Part shown: piece by piece, positions 1 to 8,493 of the stretch
How the letters are laid out: each line of letters begins with the position of its first letter
Position numbering within the stretch: the stretch's first letter is position 1
Source of the DNA: Streptomyces adelaidensis
GTDB lineage: Bacteria; Actinomycetota; Actinomycetes; Streptomycetales; Streptomycetaceae
Direction: 5' to 3'
NCBI RefSeq assembly: GCF_016598475.1
Contig: NZ_JAEMUX010000010.1
Span: forward strand, 113,829-177,828
Length of the DNA stretch: 64,000 nt
Position numbers and translations under genes: made by a program
The notes under the pieces: model-generated
What the model was told of the DNA's origin: nothing
Databases searched by the model: none
The model's input: the letters and a program-made list of their open reading frames with translations, nothing else

Positions 1-291
1 TTCACCGATCTGGATTCGGCCCAGAAATACACTCAGTACAACGTCCGCGAGAACACCCCGGAGATCCAGGACTGGCTCAAGAACCCACCGCCACCGAAGG
101 ACTTGGTCATCGGCGTCCCCTCAGTCCCCCACGAGGGCCCGCTCACCGGTTCCGCGGTGACCGGACGAACCGTGCAGGTGGTGGACGGCAAAGTGGTGCC
201 CGCCGCGGACTCTCTCGGCGTGACCACCCGTCTCAAGTACGACCCGAACCTGAACCCGCCGTTCGTCGTCTACACCTCGGCACCCGAATAA
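1..291 (+). CDS. Polymorphic toxin C-terminus, RNase A-like (CdiA-CT type), 5' end outside window
   Basis: The reading frame is open from base 1 and ends at TAA 289-291, so only the last 96 residues are visible. The pattern FTDLDSAQ, then a helix ending IQDWLK, a central TGSAVTGR, a VTTRLKYDP strand and a final VVYTSAP matches the C-terminal half of the bacterial RNase A-like domain found at the tips of CdiA and other polymorphic toxins. That domain cleaves tRNA or other RNA in target cells; its N-terminal catalytic His segment would lie upstream of the window. The gene is followed eight bases later by a probable immunity gene, and then by a second related toxin fragment, as in polymorphic-toxin loci. 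The family call is by pattern only; the delivery domains cannot be seen. Confidence 0.6.
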   Translation, partial: FTDLDSAQKYTQYNVRENTPEIQDWLKNPPPPKDLVIGVPSVPHEGPLTGSAVTGRTVQVVDGKVVPAADSLGVTTRLKYDPNLNPPFVVYTSAPE

Positions 292-298
292 GGAGCGA

Positions 299-886
299 AT
301 GATGGAAGAGGGCCGGCTCGACGCGGCGACATGGTCGGACGCGCTCAAGCTGTACGAGTGGCTCTGTACGTTCGTCGCTGTCGCTCCGCGTGAGCACGAC
401 GAATGGTGGTTCGACGTGGGGTCGATCATGCGTCTTGAGACCCGGGACCCACGAGGCTGGGAGTCCATCGACCCCTACGAGGGAGAGGACGAGCGCCGGG
501 AGGATCCGCTGTTCCCATGGCTGGAGACACCCTCCACCCCCGCGGACGCGGAACGCTACGGGGAGCGGGTGGAGGAACTCCCCCGGTCCTCGGTGCGATC
601 GCTGGTCGTTCTGCTCGGAGCCGGAACAAGTAGCGTGGACCTCTCCCGTTCATTGGGCTGGGAGGACCGCAGGCCGGAGATGGAACGCCGGGCCGATGTG
701 ATCCTTTCGCGCTTCCCTGACGGCACCCGCTTCTTCACCAACCTCGGCTGGAAGGGCGACCGTCCCGATTTCTACAAACAGTCCTCCCGGGGGCACGACT
801 CCTTCAGCCACTACGGCTGGGACGCCGGACTCATCGCCGTGAACGACGACGAAGTAGCCGTGTTCTGGAACTTCCTGTCCGTCTGA
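299..886 (+). CDS. Probable immunity protein for the upstream RNase A-like toxin
   Basis: This encodes 195 residues. It starts at ATG 299 or the adjacent ATG 302; AGGAG at 291-295 overlaps the toxin stop codon, so the two genes are translationally close. The protein is acidic and rich in Trp (WSDAL, EWWFDVG, FPWLE, SLGWED, NLGWKGD, HYGWDAG, VFWNFLS) with no signal peptide or membrane segment, consistent with a soluble cytoplasmic inhibitor. I do not recognise the family. The immunity role is inferred from position between two toxin cassettes. Confidence 0.55.
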   Translation: MMEEGRLDAATWSDALKLYEWLCTFVAVAPREHDEWWFDVGSIMRLETRDPRGWESIDPYEGEDERREDPLFPWLETPSTPADAERYGERVEELPRSSVRSLVVLLGAGTSSVDLSRSLGWEDRRPEMERRADVILSRFPDGTRFFTNLGWKGDRPDFYKQSSRGHDSFSHYGWDAGLIAVNDDEVAVFWNFLSV

Positions 887-913
887 TCCGCCCCGCCGAA
901 CCGGGAAGACCCA

Positions 914-1213
914 GTGCTCACCAGATCCGCCACATATCCGGACCGGGAAACCGCCCATTGGGCCACCCAGGAGGTCGTCACCCGCAACGAGCAGGCCATC
1001 CACCGCTGGCTCGCCCAGGGCACCCGCCCCCGCCTCACCATCGAGGCCGCCTGGCCCTCGCGTACCGAGCCGGTGGGCCGCGTGCTGCTCCAGGCCATGG
1101 CCCTCGCGGGACGCGGACCCGTGGACGTGCGGGCCGCCCGGGTCGTGCTCCGGCGTGAGCCGGCGAGTCCGATCGGGTTCGTCGTGCACACCACCTTCCC
1201 GATCTACGTGTAG
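914..1213 (+). CDS. Orphan RNase A-like toxin cassette, N-terminally incomplete
   Basis: This is a 99-residue ORF from GTG 914. The product, beginning LTRSATYPDRETAH, then IHRWLAQG, EPVGRVL, VRAARVVLRR and ending VVHTTFPIYV, follows the second half of the bacterial RNase A-like CdiA-CT domain and is colinear with the toxin end at 1-291. No ribosome-binding site, secretion signal or N-terminal catalytic His segment precedes it. This is how orphan cassettes look: silent toxin tips kept downstream of an active toxin gene that can be recombined onto it. Whether it is ever translated is doubtful. It is followed 11 bases later by its likely immunity gene. Confidence 0.5.
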   Translation: MLTRSATYPDRETAHWATQEVVTRNEQAIHRWLAQGTRPRLTIEAAWPSRTEPVGRVLLQAMALAGRGPVDVRAARVVLRREPASPIGFVVHTTFPIYV

Positions 1214-1224
1214 AGGCGCAGGTC

Positions 1225-1929
1225 ATGTCCATGAAGCCCCTGGAGTTCGACCGCCGATACGGCGAACTCGACCAGGTGATCAGCGCATACGTCGGCCGGC
1301 CGGCCGACGACACCCCCGAACGGCCCGGCCAGGCCCTCACGGCGTATCTGCGCCACACCTGGCACAGCCGCCCGTGGGCTCTGCCGGTCGCTGAGCAGCA
1401 GCTGCGCACCTACGCGCGCAATCCCCCCGGCCGGCTCCGGCTCGGCCTCGGCGAGTACTACCCGGTGCCGGACATCGGCCTGCCCGAGGCCGAGATCCAG
1501 CAGTGGCTGATGCTGCTCGCCGACCACATCAGGCACAGCGTCGAGGAGGGCGAGATCCCGCCTCCCGCCGCCCTGCCCGAGACGCACTGGGAGTGGCACG
1601 CCCGCTTCCCCGAGCTCGGCCAGTTCCTGGGCGGCTGGTTCTCGCAGGACATGCCCGACGAATTCGGCGACCACGACGCCGCCGTACGCGACTACGGGAG
1701 CACGACCGACCGCACACTCGTGGCCCGCCTCGTCGGCGAGCTCCATGAGCTGCTCACTCTCGACCTGGACGAAGGCGACTACTCCCTCGCCGTCGCCGAA
1801 CTCGGCATGGAGGTCGACCCCCCGGCCCCGTACGGACCCAGAGGCTGGCTCGCCCACGTCGCCGACCGCCTCGCGAGTCCACGCGCGGAGTACGGGCCTC
1901 CGAGCCCGGAGGACGGCGCCGGAGAATGA
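1225..1929 (+). CDS. CdiI-like immunity protein
   Basis: This encodes 234 residues from ATG 1225 (an alternative ATG is two codons later). The segment FPELGQFLGGWFSQDM followed by FGDHDAAVRDY (about residues 131-160) is the hallmark of the contact-dependent growth inhibition immunity family related to CdiI_2, where similar helical repeats bind and neutralise the cognate toxin tip. There is no signal peptide. It lies directly behind the orphan RNase A-like cassette at 914-1213, the expected toxin-immunity order. Function is inferred from the motif and the neighbourhood. Confidence 0.6.
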   Translation: MSMKPLEFDRRYGELDQVISAYVGRPADDTPERPGQALTAYLRHTWHSRPWALPVAEQQLRTYARNPPGRLRLGLGEYYPVPDIGLPEAEIQQWLMLLADHIRHSVEEGEIPPPAALPETHWEWHARFPELGQFLGGWFSQDMPDEFGDHDAAVRDYGSTTDRTLVARLVGELHELLTLDLDEGDYSLAVAELGMEVDPPAPYGPRGWLAHVADRLASPRAEYGPPSPEDGAGE

Positions 1930-2615
1930 CCCCGTGGCTCGGCCCCACGCCCGAGACGTTGGTCACAGGCCTCGGCCGTGACCGGCGTCACTCACGTCCT
2001 GCGCCTCGTCCTCCCGCCAGGTGAACCCCACCGGCCCGGACGAAGCTCCCTTCTCCTCGGCGGCCCGGCCGCTGCCCGACCGCACCAGCCGGACCGGCCC
2101 CGTCGGCCCTCCACCTCACCAGAATCATGAAGACGGGGCAGGTCAGGACCAGGGTCGTCGTGCCGAGGAAGCCGTACTGGGCCGGCCTCCATGGGGCCTG
2201 TTCCTCGCCGCGGCCCGCACGCTCGCAGGTCCCGTTCCCCCGTTCGCCGCCCACCGTCGGCGGCGTTGTCGGCGGTGCCGCTCGCGCGACTCCAGGTTGT
2301 CCGCCACGGCTGCCCCGGTACACCACGTAGCGGAACAGTCGCGCGCTGGTGATGGTTCCGGAACGGCGAAGTGGCGCGGACGTGGTATCCGTGGAGGTGG
2401 GAATCGTCCGGGCACCCCCGGACGTTTAGACGATGGGATTCGCGGGCAACCCCGGCGTTCCCTGGGAGCCCCGAGGTCCACCCGCCCGAAAGGCGGATGG
2501 GCATACCCATCACTGCCGATACGTATGCGTTGAGCGACCGAAAACTTCCCCTCAGGGGCTGATTTTTTGTTGATCGTGGGTTAGTCGGTCGCCCGATCGC
2601 CCTACCCTTCAGAGG
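1930..2615. other. 686-bp gap without a convincing intact gene
   Basis: No plus-strand frame shows coding character. Near-palindrome GGTCAC...GTGACC at 1961-1983 could terminate the toxin-immunity operon. A minus-strand stretch around 1990-2190 reads like the C-terminus of a membrane protein (listed separately). Nearer the amidohydrolase are two small palindromes, GATGGG-CATA-CCCATC (2495-2510) and ATACGTAT (2519-2526), which are possible operator sites. TACCCT at 2603-2608 is a plausible -10 box seven bases before GTG 2616. Confidence 0.5.
1990..2190 (-). pseudogene. Possible remnant of a membrane protein C-terminus
   Basis: Reading the minus strand, one frame has high GC3 and encodes QYGFLGTTTLVL followed by TCPVFMILVRW and a charged Gly/Arg-rich tail ending at a stop near 1988. 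That is one good transmembrane helix with a positive inside flank. Upstream of it the same frame dissolves into low-complexity sequence with no convincing start. It could be a small membrane protein whose start I cannot place, a decayed gene, or chance. Confidence 0.2.
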
Positions 2616-3881
2616 GTGAACCAACTGATGTCCCGAGAGTCCGAGGCCGATCTGCCCGGGGAAGCCGAAAACCTGCTCCCCGGCGCGTTGCCGGAAGCCC
2701 TGCGTGCCGAACTCGTCGCGTTCCGCCGTGACTTGCACATGCACCCGGAGCTTGGCAACCAGGAGTTCCGCACGACCGCCGCGATCAAGGCACGCCTGGA
2801 GAAGGCGGGCCTTCATCCGCGCGTGCTCGACACCGGAACCGGGCTCATCTGTGACATCGGCGACTGGGACGGCCCCGACCAGTCCGCCCTCGCCCTGCGC
2901 GCCGACATCGACGCGCTGCCCATCCCGGACACCAAGGTGGACTGCGACTACCGCTCCACCGTCCCGGACCGCGCCCACGCCTGCGGCCACGACGTGCACA
3001 CCACCGTCGTCCTGGGCGCCGGCCTCGTCCTCGCCGAGCTGCACCGCGAGGGCCGGCTGCCCCGCCCCGTACGGCTGATCTTCCAGCCCGCCGAGGAGGT
3101 GCTGCCCGGCGGTGCCGCCGACGTGATCAAGACCGGCGCGCTCAACGGCGTCGGGCGGATCATCGCCGTGCACTGCGACCCGAGGGTCGACGCGGGCCTC
3201 ATCGGACTGCGCCACGGACCCATCACCTCGGCCTGCGACCGGCTGGAGATCTCGCTGGACGGGCCCGGCGGCCACACCGCCCGCCCCCACCTCACCACCG
3301 ACCTCGTCACCGCCGCCGCCCGCGTCGTCACCGACGTGCCCGCGCTGGTCGCCCGCCGCTTCGACGCCCGCGCCGGGCTCGTGGTGACCTGGGGCCGCGT
3401 CGAGTCGGGCCACGCCCCGAACGTCATCCCGCAGCACGCCGAGCTCTCCGGCACCGTGCGCTGCCTGGACATCAACGCCTGGCGGCAGGCCCCCGACCTG
3501 ATCCATGAGGCGGTCCAGGAGGTCGCGGTCATGCACCGCGCCAAGCCCGAGATCAACTACATCCGGGGCGTCCCCCCGGTCGTCAACGACCCCGTCGTCA
3601 CCGAACTGCTCCAGGACGCCATGACCGCCCGCCGCGGCGCCCACTCCGTCGAGGACACCGAGCAGAGCCTGGGCGGCGAGGACTTCTCCTGGTATCTGGA
3701 GCACGTCCCGGGCGCCATGGCCCGCCTCGGCGTCCGCCGCCCGGGCGACCTCACCGTCCGTGACCTCCACCAGGGCGACTTCGACGCCGACGAACACGCC
3801 ATCACCGTAGGCGTCGAACTCTTCACGGCGGCCGCCCTCCTGGACGCCCGCATGCGCGCCCTCCACCCGGCGGGCCTGTAA
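2616..3881 (+). CDS. M20 family amidohydrolase / aminoacylase
   Basis: This encodes 421 residues and is a full-length M20D metallopeptidase-fold amidohydrolase that probably cleaves N-acyl amino acids or related amides in the cytoplasm. Metal and catalytic signatures are in order: RRDLHMHPELG, LRADIDALP, HACGHDVHT (metal ligands), FQPAEE (catalytic Glu pair), the dimerisation-domain GGHTARPH and the late GGEDFSWY metal-binding Glu. No signal peptide is present. GTG 2616 is taken as the start because a TACCCT box ends seven bases before it, the spacing of a leaderless transcript; ATG 2628 is the alternative. The gene is monocistronic, with a GC-rich hairpin after it. The natural substrate cannot be read from the sequence. 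Confidence 0.9.
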   Translation: MNQLMSRESEADLPGEAENLLPGALPEALRAELVAFRRDLHMHPELGNQEFRTTAAIKARLEKAGLHPRVLDTGTGLICDIGDWDGPDQSALALRADIDALPIPDTKVDCDYRSTVPDRAHACGHDVHTTVVLGAGLVLAELHREGRLPRPVRLIFQPAEEVLPGGAADVIKTGALNGVGRIIAVHCDPRVDAGLIGLRHGPITSACDRLEISLDGPGGHTARPHLTTDLVTAAARVVTDVPALVARRFDARAGLVVTWGRVESGHAPNVIPQHAELSGTVRCLDINAWRQAPDLIHEAVQEVAVMHRAKPEINYIRGVPPVVNDPVVTELLQDAMTARRGAHSVEDTEQSLGGEDFSWYLEHVPGAMARLGVRRPGDLTVRDLHQGDFDADEHAITVGVELFTAAALLDARMRALHPAGL

Positions 3882-3932
3882 CCCGTTCGAGATCCGTTCC
3901 GGTTGCGCCCCGCCCACCCTCGCGGCAGCCTG

Positions 3933-3969
3933 GTGCGCGTGTCCGTACGACCCCGTACGGTGCGCGCAC
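3933..3969. terminator. Hairpin downstream of amidohydrolase
   Basis: The arms GTGCGCG...CCGTACG and CGTACGG...CGCGCAC pair with a small internal mismatch and a three-base loop. There is no T-tract, as is common for Streptomyces terminators. Confidence 0.5.
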
Positions 3970-4122
3970 CGACACGCTGAAGTCACCCCACGTACACGGA
4001 ACGCCAGAGGCGCGAGCGGGCTTATGCCCCAAGCGCCCCTTTCGGTCCCATGGTTCACGAGGACGTAACCGGCCATCGGCACGAATGGATAACGGCCAGT
4101 CGAAACCCCGTTCCCAGGAGTG

Positions 4123-4136
4123 TCTACGCGCGTTAA
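4123..4136. promoter_or_regulatory. Nucleoside-regulon palindrome, copy 1 (bmp1)
   Basis: TCTACGCGCGTTAA matches the perfect palindrome TCTACGCGCGTAGA at 12 of 14 positions. It lies 57 bases before the bmp1 start. Equivalent sites precede five other nucleoside genes in the window. Confidence 0.75.
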
Positions 4137-4193
4137 TGTGCGCCGAACTGAGCACCCGGATGCGGGGCTTTGGAGAAGATGGGGAACTTCAAG

Positions 4194-5249
4194 ATGCGTC
4201 GGATTTCCAAACTGACCCGCGTCGCGGTGGGGGTCGCGTCGCTGGCGCTCGCCGCCACGGCCTGTGGTGGTACCAGCAGCGACAGCAGCAGTGACAGCGA
4301 GACCACGAAGGGTGCGAAGGGCCTCGCGATCGCGTACGACATCGGCGGCAAGGGCGACCAGTCCTTCAACGACGCCGCGTACGCGGGCCTGGAGAAGGCG
4401 AAGAAGGAGTTCGGGTACGAGACCCAGGACATCGAGCCCACCGAGGGCGAGACGGACGCGGACAAGCAGCAGCGCCTGGAGTCCCTGGCCAAGCAGGGCT
4501 ACAACCCGGTCATCGGAGTCGGCTTCGCCTACGGCCCCGCGATGGAAGCCGCCGCCAAGAAGTACCCGAAGGTCTCCTTCGGCATCGTCGACTCGGTCGT
4601 CGAGGGCGACAACGTGGCGTCCCTCGTCTTCGCCGAGCAGGAGGCCTCGTACCTCGCCGGTGTCGCGGCCGCCAAGGCCACCAAGACGAACACCGTGGGC
4701 TTCGTGGGCGGTGTGGACATCCCGCTCATCCACAAGTTCGAGGCCGGCTACAAGCAGGGCGTCGAGGACACCAGCGGCGGCAAGGTCAAGGTCATCTCGC
4801 AGTACCTGACCCAGACGGCCGAAGAGGGCGGCTTCTCCAGCCCCGACAAGGGCAAGGCCGCCGCCGAGGGCCAGATCGAGAAGAACGCCGACGTCGTCTA
4901 CCAGGCCGCCGGTCTCTCCGGCCAGGGTGTCATCGAGGCCGCCGCCAAGGCCAAGGTCTGGGCGATCGGCGTCGACTCCGACCAGTACGACCAGGAGGCC
5001 CTGGCCCCCTACAAGGAGTACATCCTCACCTCGGCCCTGAAGGACGTCGGCGGCGCGGTCTACGCCCTCGCCAAGTCCGTCGAGGACGACAAGCCCCTCA
5101 CCGGCACCCAGACCTTCGACCTCAAGGTCGACGGCGTGGGCCTCGCCGACTCCAACCCGGAGATGTCCGAGATCGCCGGCCTCTCCGACGCGGTCGCCAA
5201 GGCCAAGAAGGAAATCATCGACGGCACGATCAAGGTGAAGACCGAGTAG
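4194..5249 (+). CDS. BMP-family nucleoside-binding lipoprotein (1)
   Basis: This encodes 351 residues. The signal peptide MRRISKLTRVAVGV... ends in an ATAC lipobox with lipidated Cys about residue 24, so the protein is anchored outside the membrane. The body is a PnrA/BmpA periplasmic-binding fold: GGKGDQSFNDAAYAG near the mature N-terminus, IGVGFAYG, FGIVD, EQEASYLAGVAAA, VGFVGGVDIPLIHKFEAG, and GVIEAAAK/AIGVDSDQ late. Members bind purine or pyrimidine nucleosides and pass them to an ABC transporter, here the genes at 6919-10891. ATG 4194 was chosen because it directly begins the signal peptide and GGGGA lies nine bases upstream; ATG 4179 and TTG 4170 are in frame. It is nearly a duplicate of the next gene. 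Confidence 0.92.
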   Translation: MRRISKLTRVAVGVASLALAATACGGTSSDSSSDSETTKGAKGLAIAYDIGGKGDQSFNDAAYAGLEKAKKEFGYETQDIEPTEGETDADKQQRLESLAKQGYNPVIGVGFAYGPAMEAAAKKYPKVSFGIVDSVVEGDNVASLVFAEQEASYLAGVAAAKATKTNTVGFVGGVDIPLIHKFEAGYKQGVEDTSGGKVKVISQYLTQTAEEGGFSSPDKGKAAAEGQIEKNADVVYQAAGLSGQGVIEAAAKAKVWAIGVDSDQYDQEALAPYKEYILTSALKDVGGAVYALAKSVEDDKPLTGTQTFDLKVDGVGLADSNPEMSEIAGLSDAVAKAKKEIIDGTIKVKTE

Positions 5250-5270
5250 TCCCACCTCTCCGAGTGCCGT

Positions 5271-5313
5271 GAAGCGGGCGGGTGTCCCTGGACCCCCGCC
5301 CGCTTCGCTTTTT
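5271..5313 (+). terminator. Rho-independent terminator after bmp1
   Basis: Perfect 12-bp arms GAAGCGGGCGGG (5271-5282) and CCCGCCCGCTTC (5295-5306) are followed by five T at 5309-5313. Confidence 0.9.
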
Positions 5314-5341
5314 CCCCCGGTGGGAACGGCGCCGCCGCTTT

Positions 5342-5390
5342 GAGGGGCGCGGGGAACTGAGCGACCAGCCACAACGAACCCGCACCCGAC
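5342..5390 (+). repeat. Dispersed repeat, family B
   Basis: The block starting GGGGCGCGGGGAACTG, with GCGACCAGCCACAACG and CCCGCACCCGAC, recurs in diverged form at about 16566, 39222 and, inverted, 33880, 35718 and 52733. All copies are intergenic. It is a known type of Streptomyces intergenic repeat; its function is unknown. Confidence 0.7.
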
Positions 5391-5477
5391 GCTCACCCCC
5401 CACCCGCCCACACCACCCCCGCCGCACCCCGCAACACGGCCCCATAACAACGTGGTCCCCCGCCCTTTCCCGCCAGG

Positions 5478-5491
5478 TCTACGCGCGTTAC
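5478..5491. promoter_or_regulatory. Nucleoside-regulon palindrome, copy 2 (bmp2)
   Basis: TCTACGCGCGTTAC, 85 bases before the bmp2 start. TACCCT at 5489-5494 overlaps its right edge and could be the -10 box, which would put the site over the core promoter. Confidence 0.75.
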
Positions 5492-5575
5492 CCTCGCCGA
5501 AAGCCATAAGGCGCCGACGCTGTGCAGCACCACCTGGCAGTACCCCCGGCGCTTGTACGACAGGAGCACCAACAC

Positions 5576-6628
5576 ATGCGCCGGGTTTCCCGTACAGCGG
5601 TCGCAGGCGCAGCGGCCGCCTCCCTCGCCCTCGTCCTCTCCGCCTGCGGCGGCACCTCGACCGAGGCGTCGTCCGCCGCCGACTCCGAGGGCGACAAGGG
5701 CCTCGCCATCGCCTACGACGTCGGCGGCAAGGGCGACCAGTCCTTCAACGACGCCGCGTACGCGGGCCTGGAGCAGGCCAAGAAGGAGTTCAGGTACGAG
5801 ACCCAGGACATCGAGCCCACCGAGGGCGAGACGGACGCCGACAAGGAGCAGCGCCTGGTCTCCCTGGCCAAGCAGGGCTACGACCCGGTCGTCGGCGTCG
5901 GCTACGCGTACGCGACGGCCGTGAAGGCCGCCGCCGAGCAGTACCCGGACACCACCTTCGGCATCGTGGACGACTCCACCGTCCAGCTGGAGAACGTCGC
6001 GGACCTGGTCTTCTCCGAGGAGCAGGCCTCCTACCTCGCGGGTGTCGCGGCCGCCAAGGCCACCAGGACGAACACCGTCGGCTTCGTCGGCGGTGTGGAC
6101 ATCCCGCTGATCCACAAGTTCCAGGCGGGCTTCGAGCAGGGCGTCAAGGACACCAACCCGAAGGCCACGGTCCTCTCCCAGTACCTCACCCAGACGGCGG
6201 AGGAAGGCGGCTTCTCCAGCCCGGACAAGGGCAAGACGGCCGCCGAGGGCCAGATCGAGAAGAAGGCCGATGTGATCTACGCGGCGGCCGGTCTGTCCGG
6301 CCAGGGCGTGATCGAGGCCGCCGACACCGACCAGATCTGGGCGATCGGCGTCGACTCGGACCAGTACAAGCAGGAAGCCCTCGCGAAGTACCGGGATTCC
6401 ATCCTGACCTCGGCGACGAAGGACGTCGCCAAGGCGGTGTACAACCTGGCGAAGTCGGTCGAGGACGGCAAGCCCGAGACCGGTATCGTCAGGGGCGATT
6501 TGAAGACGGGCGAGGTCGGCCTCGCCGAGTCCAACCCGAAGTTCAAGAATGACACCGAGCTCCAGAAGGCCATCAGCACAGCCAAGGCGAAGATCATCAG
6601 CGGTGAGATCAAGGTCGAGACCAGCTGA
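5576..6628 (+). CDS. BMP-family nucleoside-binding lipoprotein (2)
   Basis: This encodes 350 residues. ATG 5576 follows AGGAG (5562-5566) by nine bases and opens a lipoprotein signal MRRVSRTAVAGAAAASLALV ending LSAC, Cys24. The mature protein repeats every motif of the preceding paralogue (GGKGDQSFNDAAYAGLEQA, VGVGYAYA, SYLAGVAAAKATRTNTVGF, DIPLIHKFQAG, GVIEAAD, AIGVDSDQ) with scattered substitutions. This indicates a tandem duplication that gave two surface nucleoside receptors for one ABC transporter, possibly with different ligand preference. The gene has its own palindrome and hairpins after it, so it can be transcribed alone. Confidence 0.92.
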   Translation: MRRVSRTAVAGAAAASLALVLSACGGTSTEASSAADSEGDKGLAIAYDVGGKGDQSFNDAAYAGLEQAKKEFRYETQDIEPTEGETDADKEQRLVSLAKQGYDPVVGVGYAYATAVKAAAEQYPDTTFGIVDDSTVQLENVADLVFSEEQASYLAGVAAAKATRTNTVGFVGGVDIPLIHKFQAGFEQGVKDTNPKATVLSQYLTQTAEEGGFSSPDKGKTAAEGQIEKKADVIYAAAGLSGQGVIEAADTDQIWAIGVDSDQYKQEALAKYRDSILTSATKDVAKAVYNLAKSVEDGKPETGIVRGDLKTGEVGLAESNPKFKNDTELQKAISTAKAKIISGEIKVETS

Positions 6629-6654
6629 CCCAGCTACACCACGAGCAGCCGGGT

Positions 6655-6686
6655 GACTCCGGGGAGGTTCAGGCCCCTCCGGAGTC
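6655..6686 (+). terminator. Hairpin after bmp2
   Basis: GACTCCGG and CCGGAGTC arms enclose a GGAGGTTCAGGCCCCT loop region, 26 bases after the bmp2 stop codon. Confidence 0.5.
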
Positions 6687-6713
6687 GCCAGTAACCGCGG
6701 GGTTACCTGCGCT

Positions 6714-6752
6714 CAACGGGGTACGGGGAGTATCGCTCCCTGTACCCCGTTG
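6714..6752. terminator. Strong 17-bp stem between bmp2 and ABC genes
   Basis: The left arm CAACGGGGTACGGGGAG (6714-6730) pairs with 6736-6752 with a single mismatch around a TATCG loop. It may terminate or attenuate read-through from bmp2 into the ABC genes. Confidence 0.6.
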
Positions 6753-6847
6753 TCCGAGCGGCCCCGGGGGAGTCGAGGTACGTGCCCACGCCCTTCGACT
6801 TCCCCGGCACCGCTGGGTGCGTAGCCCGCTTTCGATGCCGTAGGGGC

Positions 6848-6861
6848 GCTACGCGCGTAGA
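6848..6861. promoter_or_regulatory. Nucleoside-regulon palindrome, copy 3 (ABC transporter operon)
   Basis: GCTACGCGCGTAGA, with 13 of 14 positions matching the palindrome. It sits 15 bases before the AGGAG at 6876-6880, ahead of the transporter ATPase and the cdd gene. Confidence 0.75.
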
Positions 6862-6875
6862 CGACCCCCTTTCCC

Positions 6876-6891
6876 AGGAGAGTGCGCCATC
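6876..6891 (+). promoter_or_regulatory. Ribosome-binding site spaced for an ATC codon
   Basis: AGGAG 6876-6880 is followed after eight bases by ATC AAC GCG TCC (from 6889), in frame with the ATPase. No ATG, GTG or TTG in this frame has that spacing; the first canonical start is GTG 6919, which has no Shine-Dalgarno. Either ATC is used as start or initiation has shifted to 6919. Confidence 0.45.
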
Positions 6892-6918
6892 AACGCGTCC
6901 AGCAGCCCTCCGGCCGAC

Positions 6919-8492
<1,574 letters not shown>

Positions 8493-8493
<1 letters not shown>

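Larger units (their letters stand above)
3882..4193. other. Intergenic region before bmp1
   Basis: This holds a hairpin after the amidohydrolase (3933-3969), then a less GC-rich stretch with the nucleoside palindrome at 4123-4136. There is no gene. The bmp1 promoter should lie around the palindrome; I could not place a clear -35/-10 pair. Confidence 0.6.
5250..5575. other. Intergenic region between the two bmp genes
   Basis: This contains a strong terminator (5271-5313), a copy of a Streptomyces dispersed repeat (about 5342-5390) and a second nucleoside palindrome (5478-5491). It makes bmp2 a separate transcription unit. No gene is seen. Confidence 0.7.

Noticed and set aside
1411..1420. TACGCGCGCA resembling half of the nucleoside palindrome
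   Set aside because: It lies inside the immunity gene coding sequence, matches only one arm and has no promoter context.
1992..5507. 1171-codon open frame on the minus strand
   Set aside because: It is antisense to the amidohydrolase and bmp1, which have complete family motifs; its product is low-complexity Gly/Arg-rich sequence and is a GC-rich shadow.
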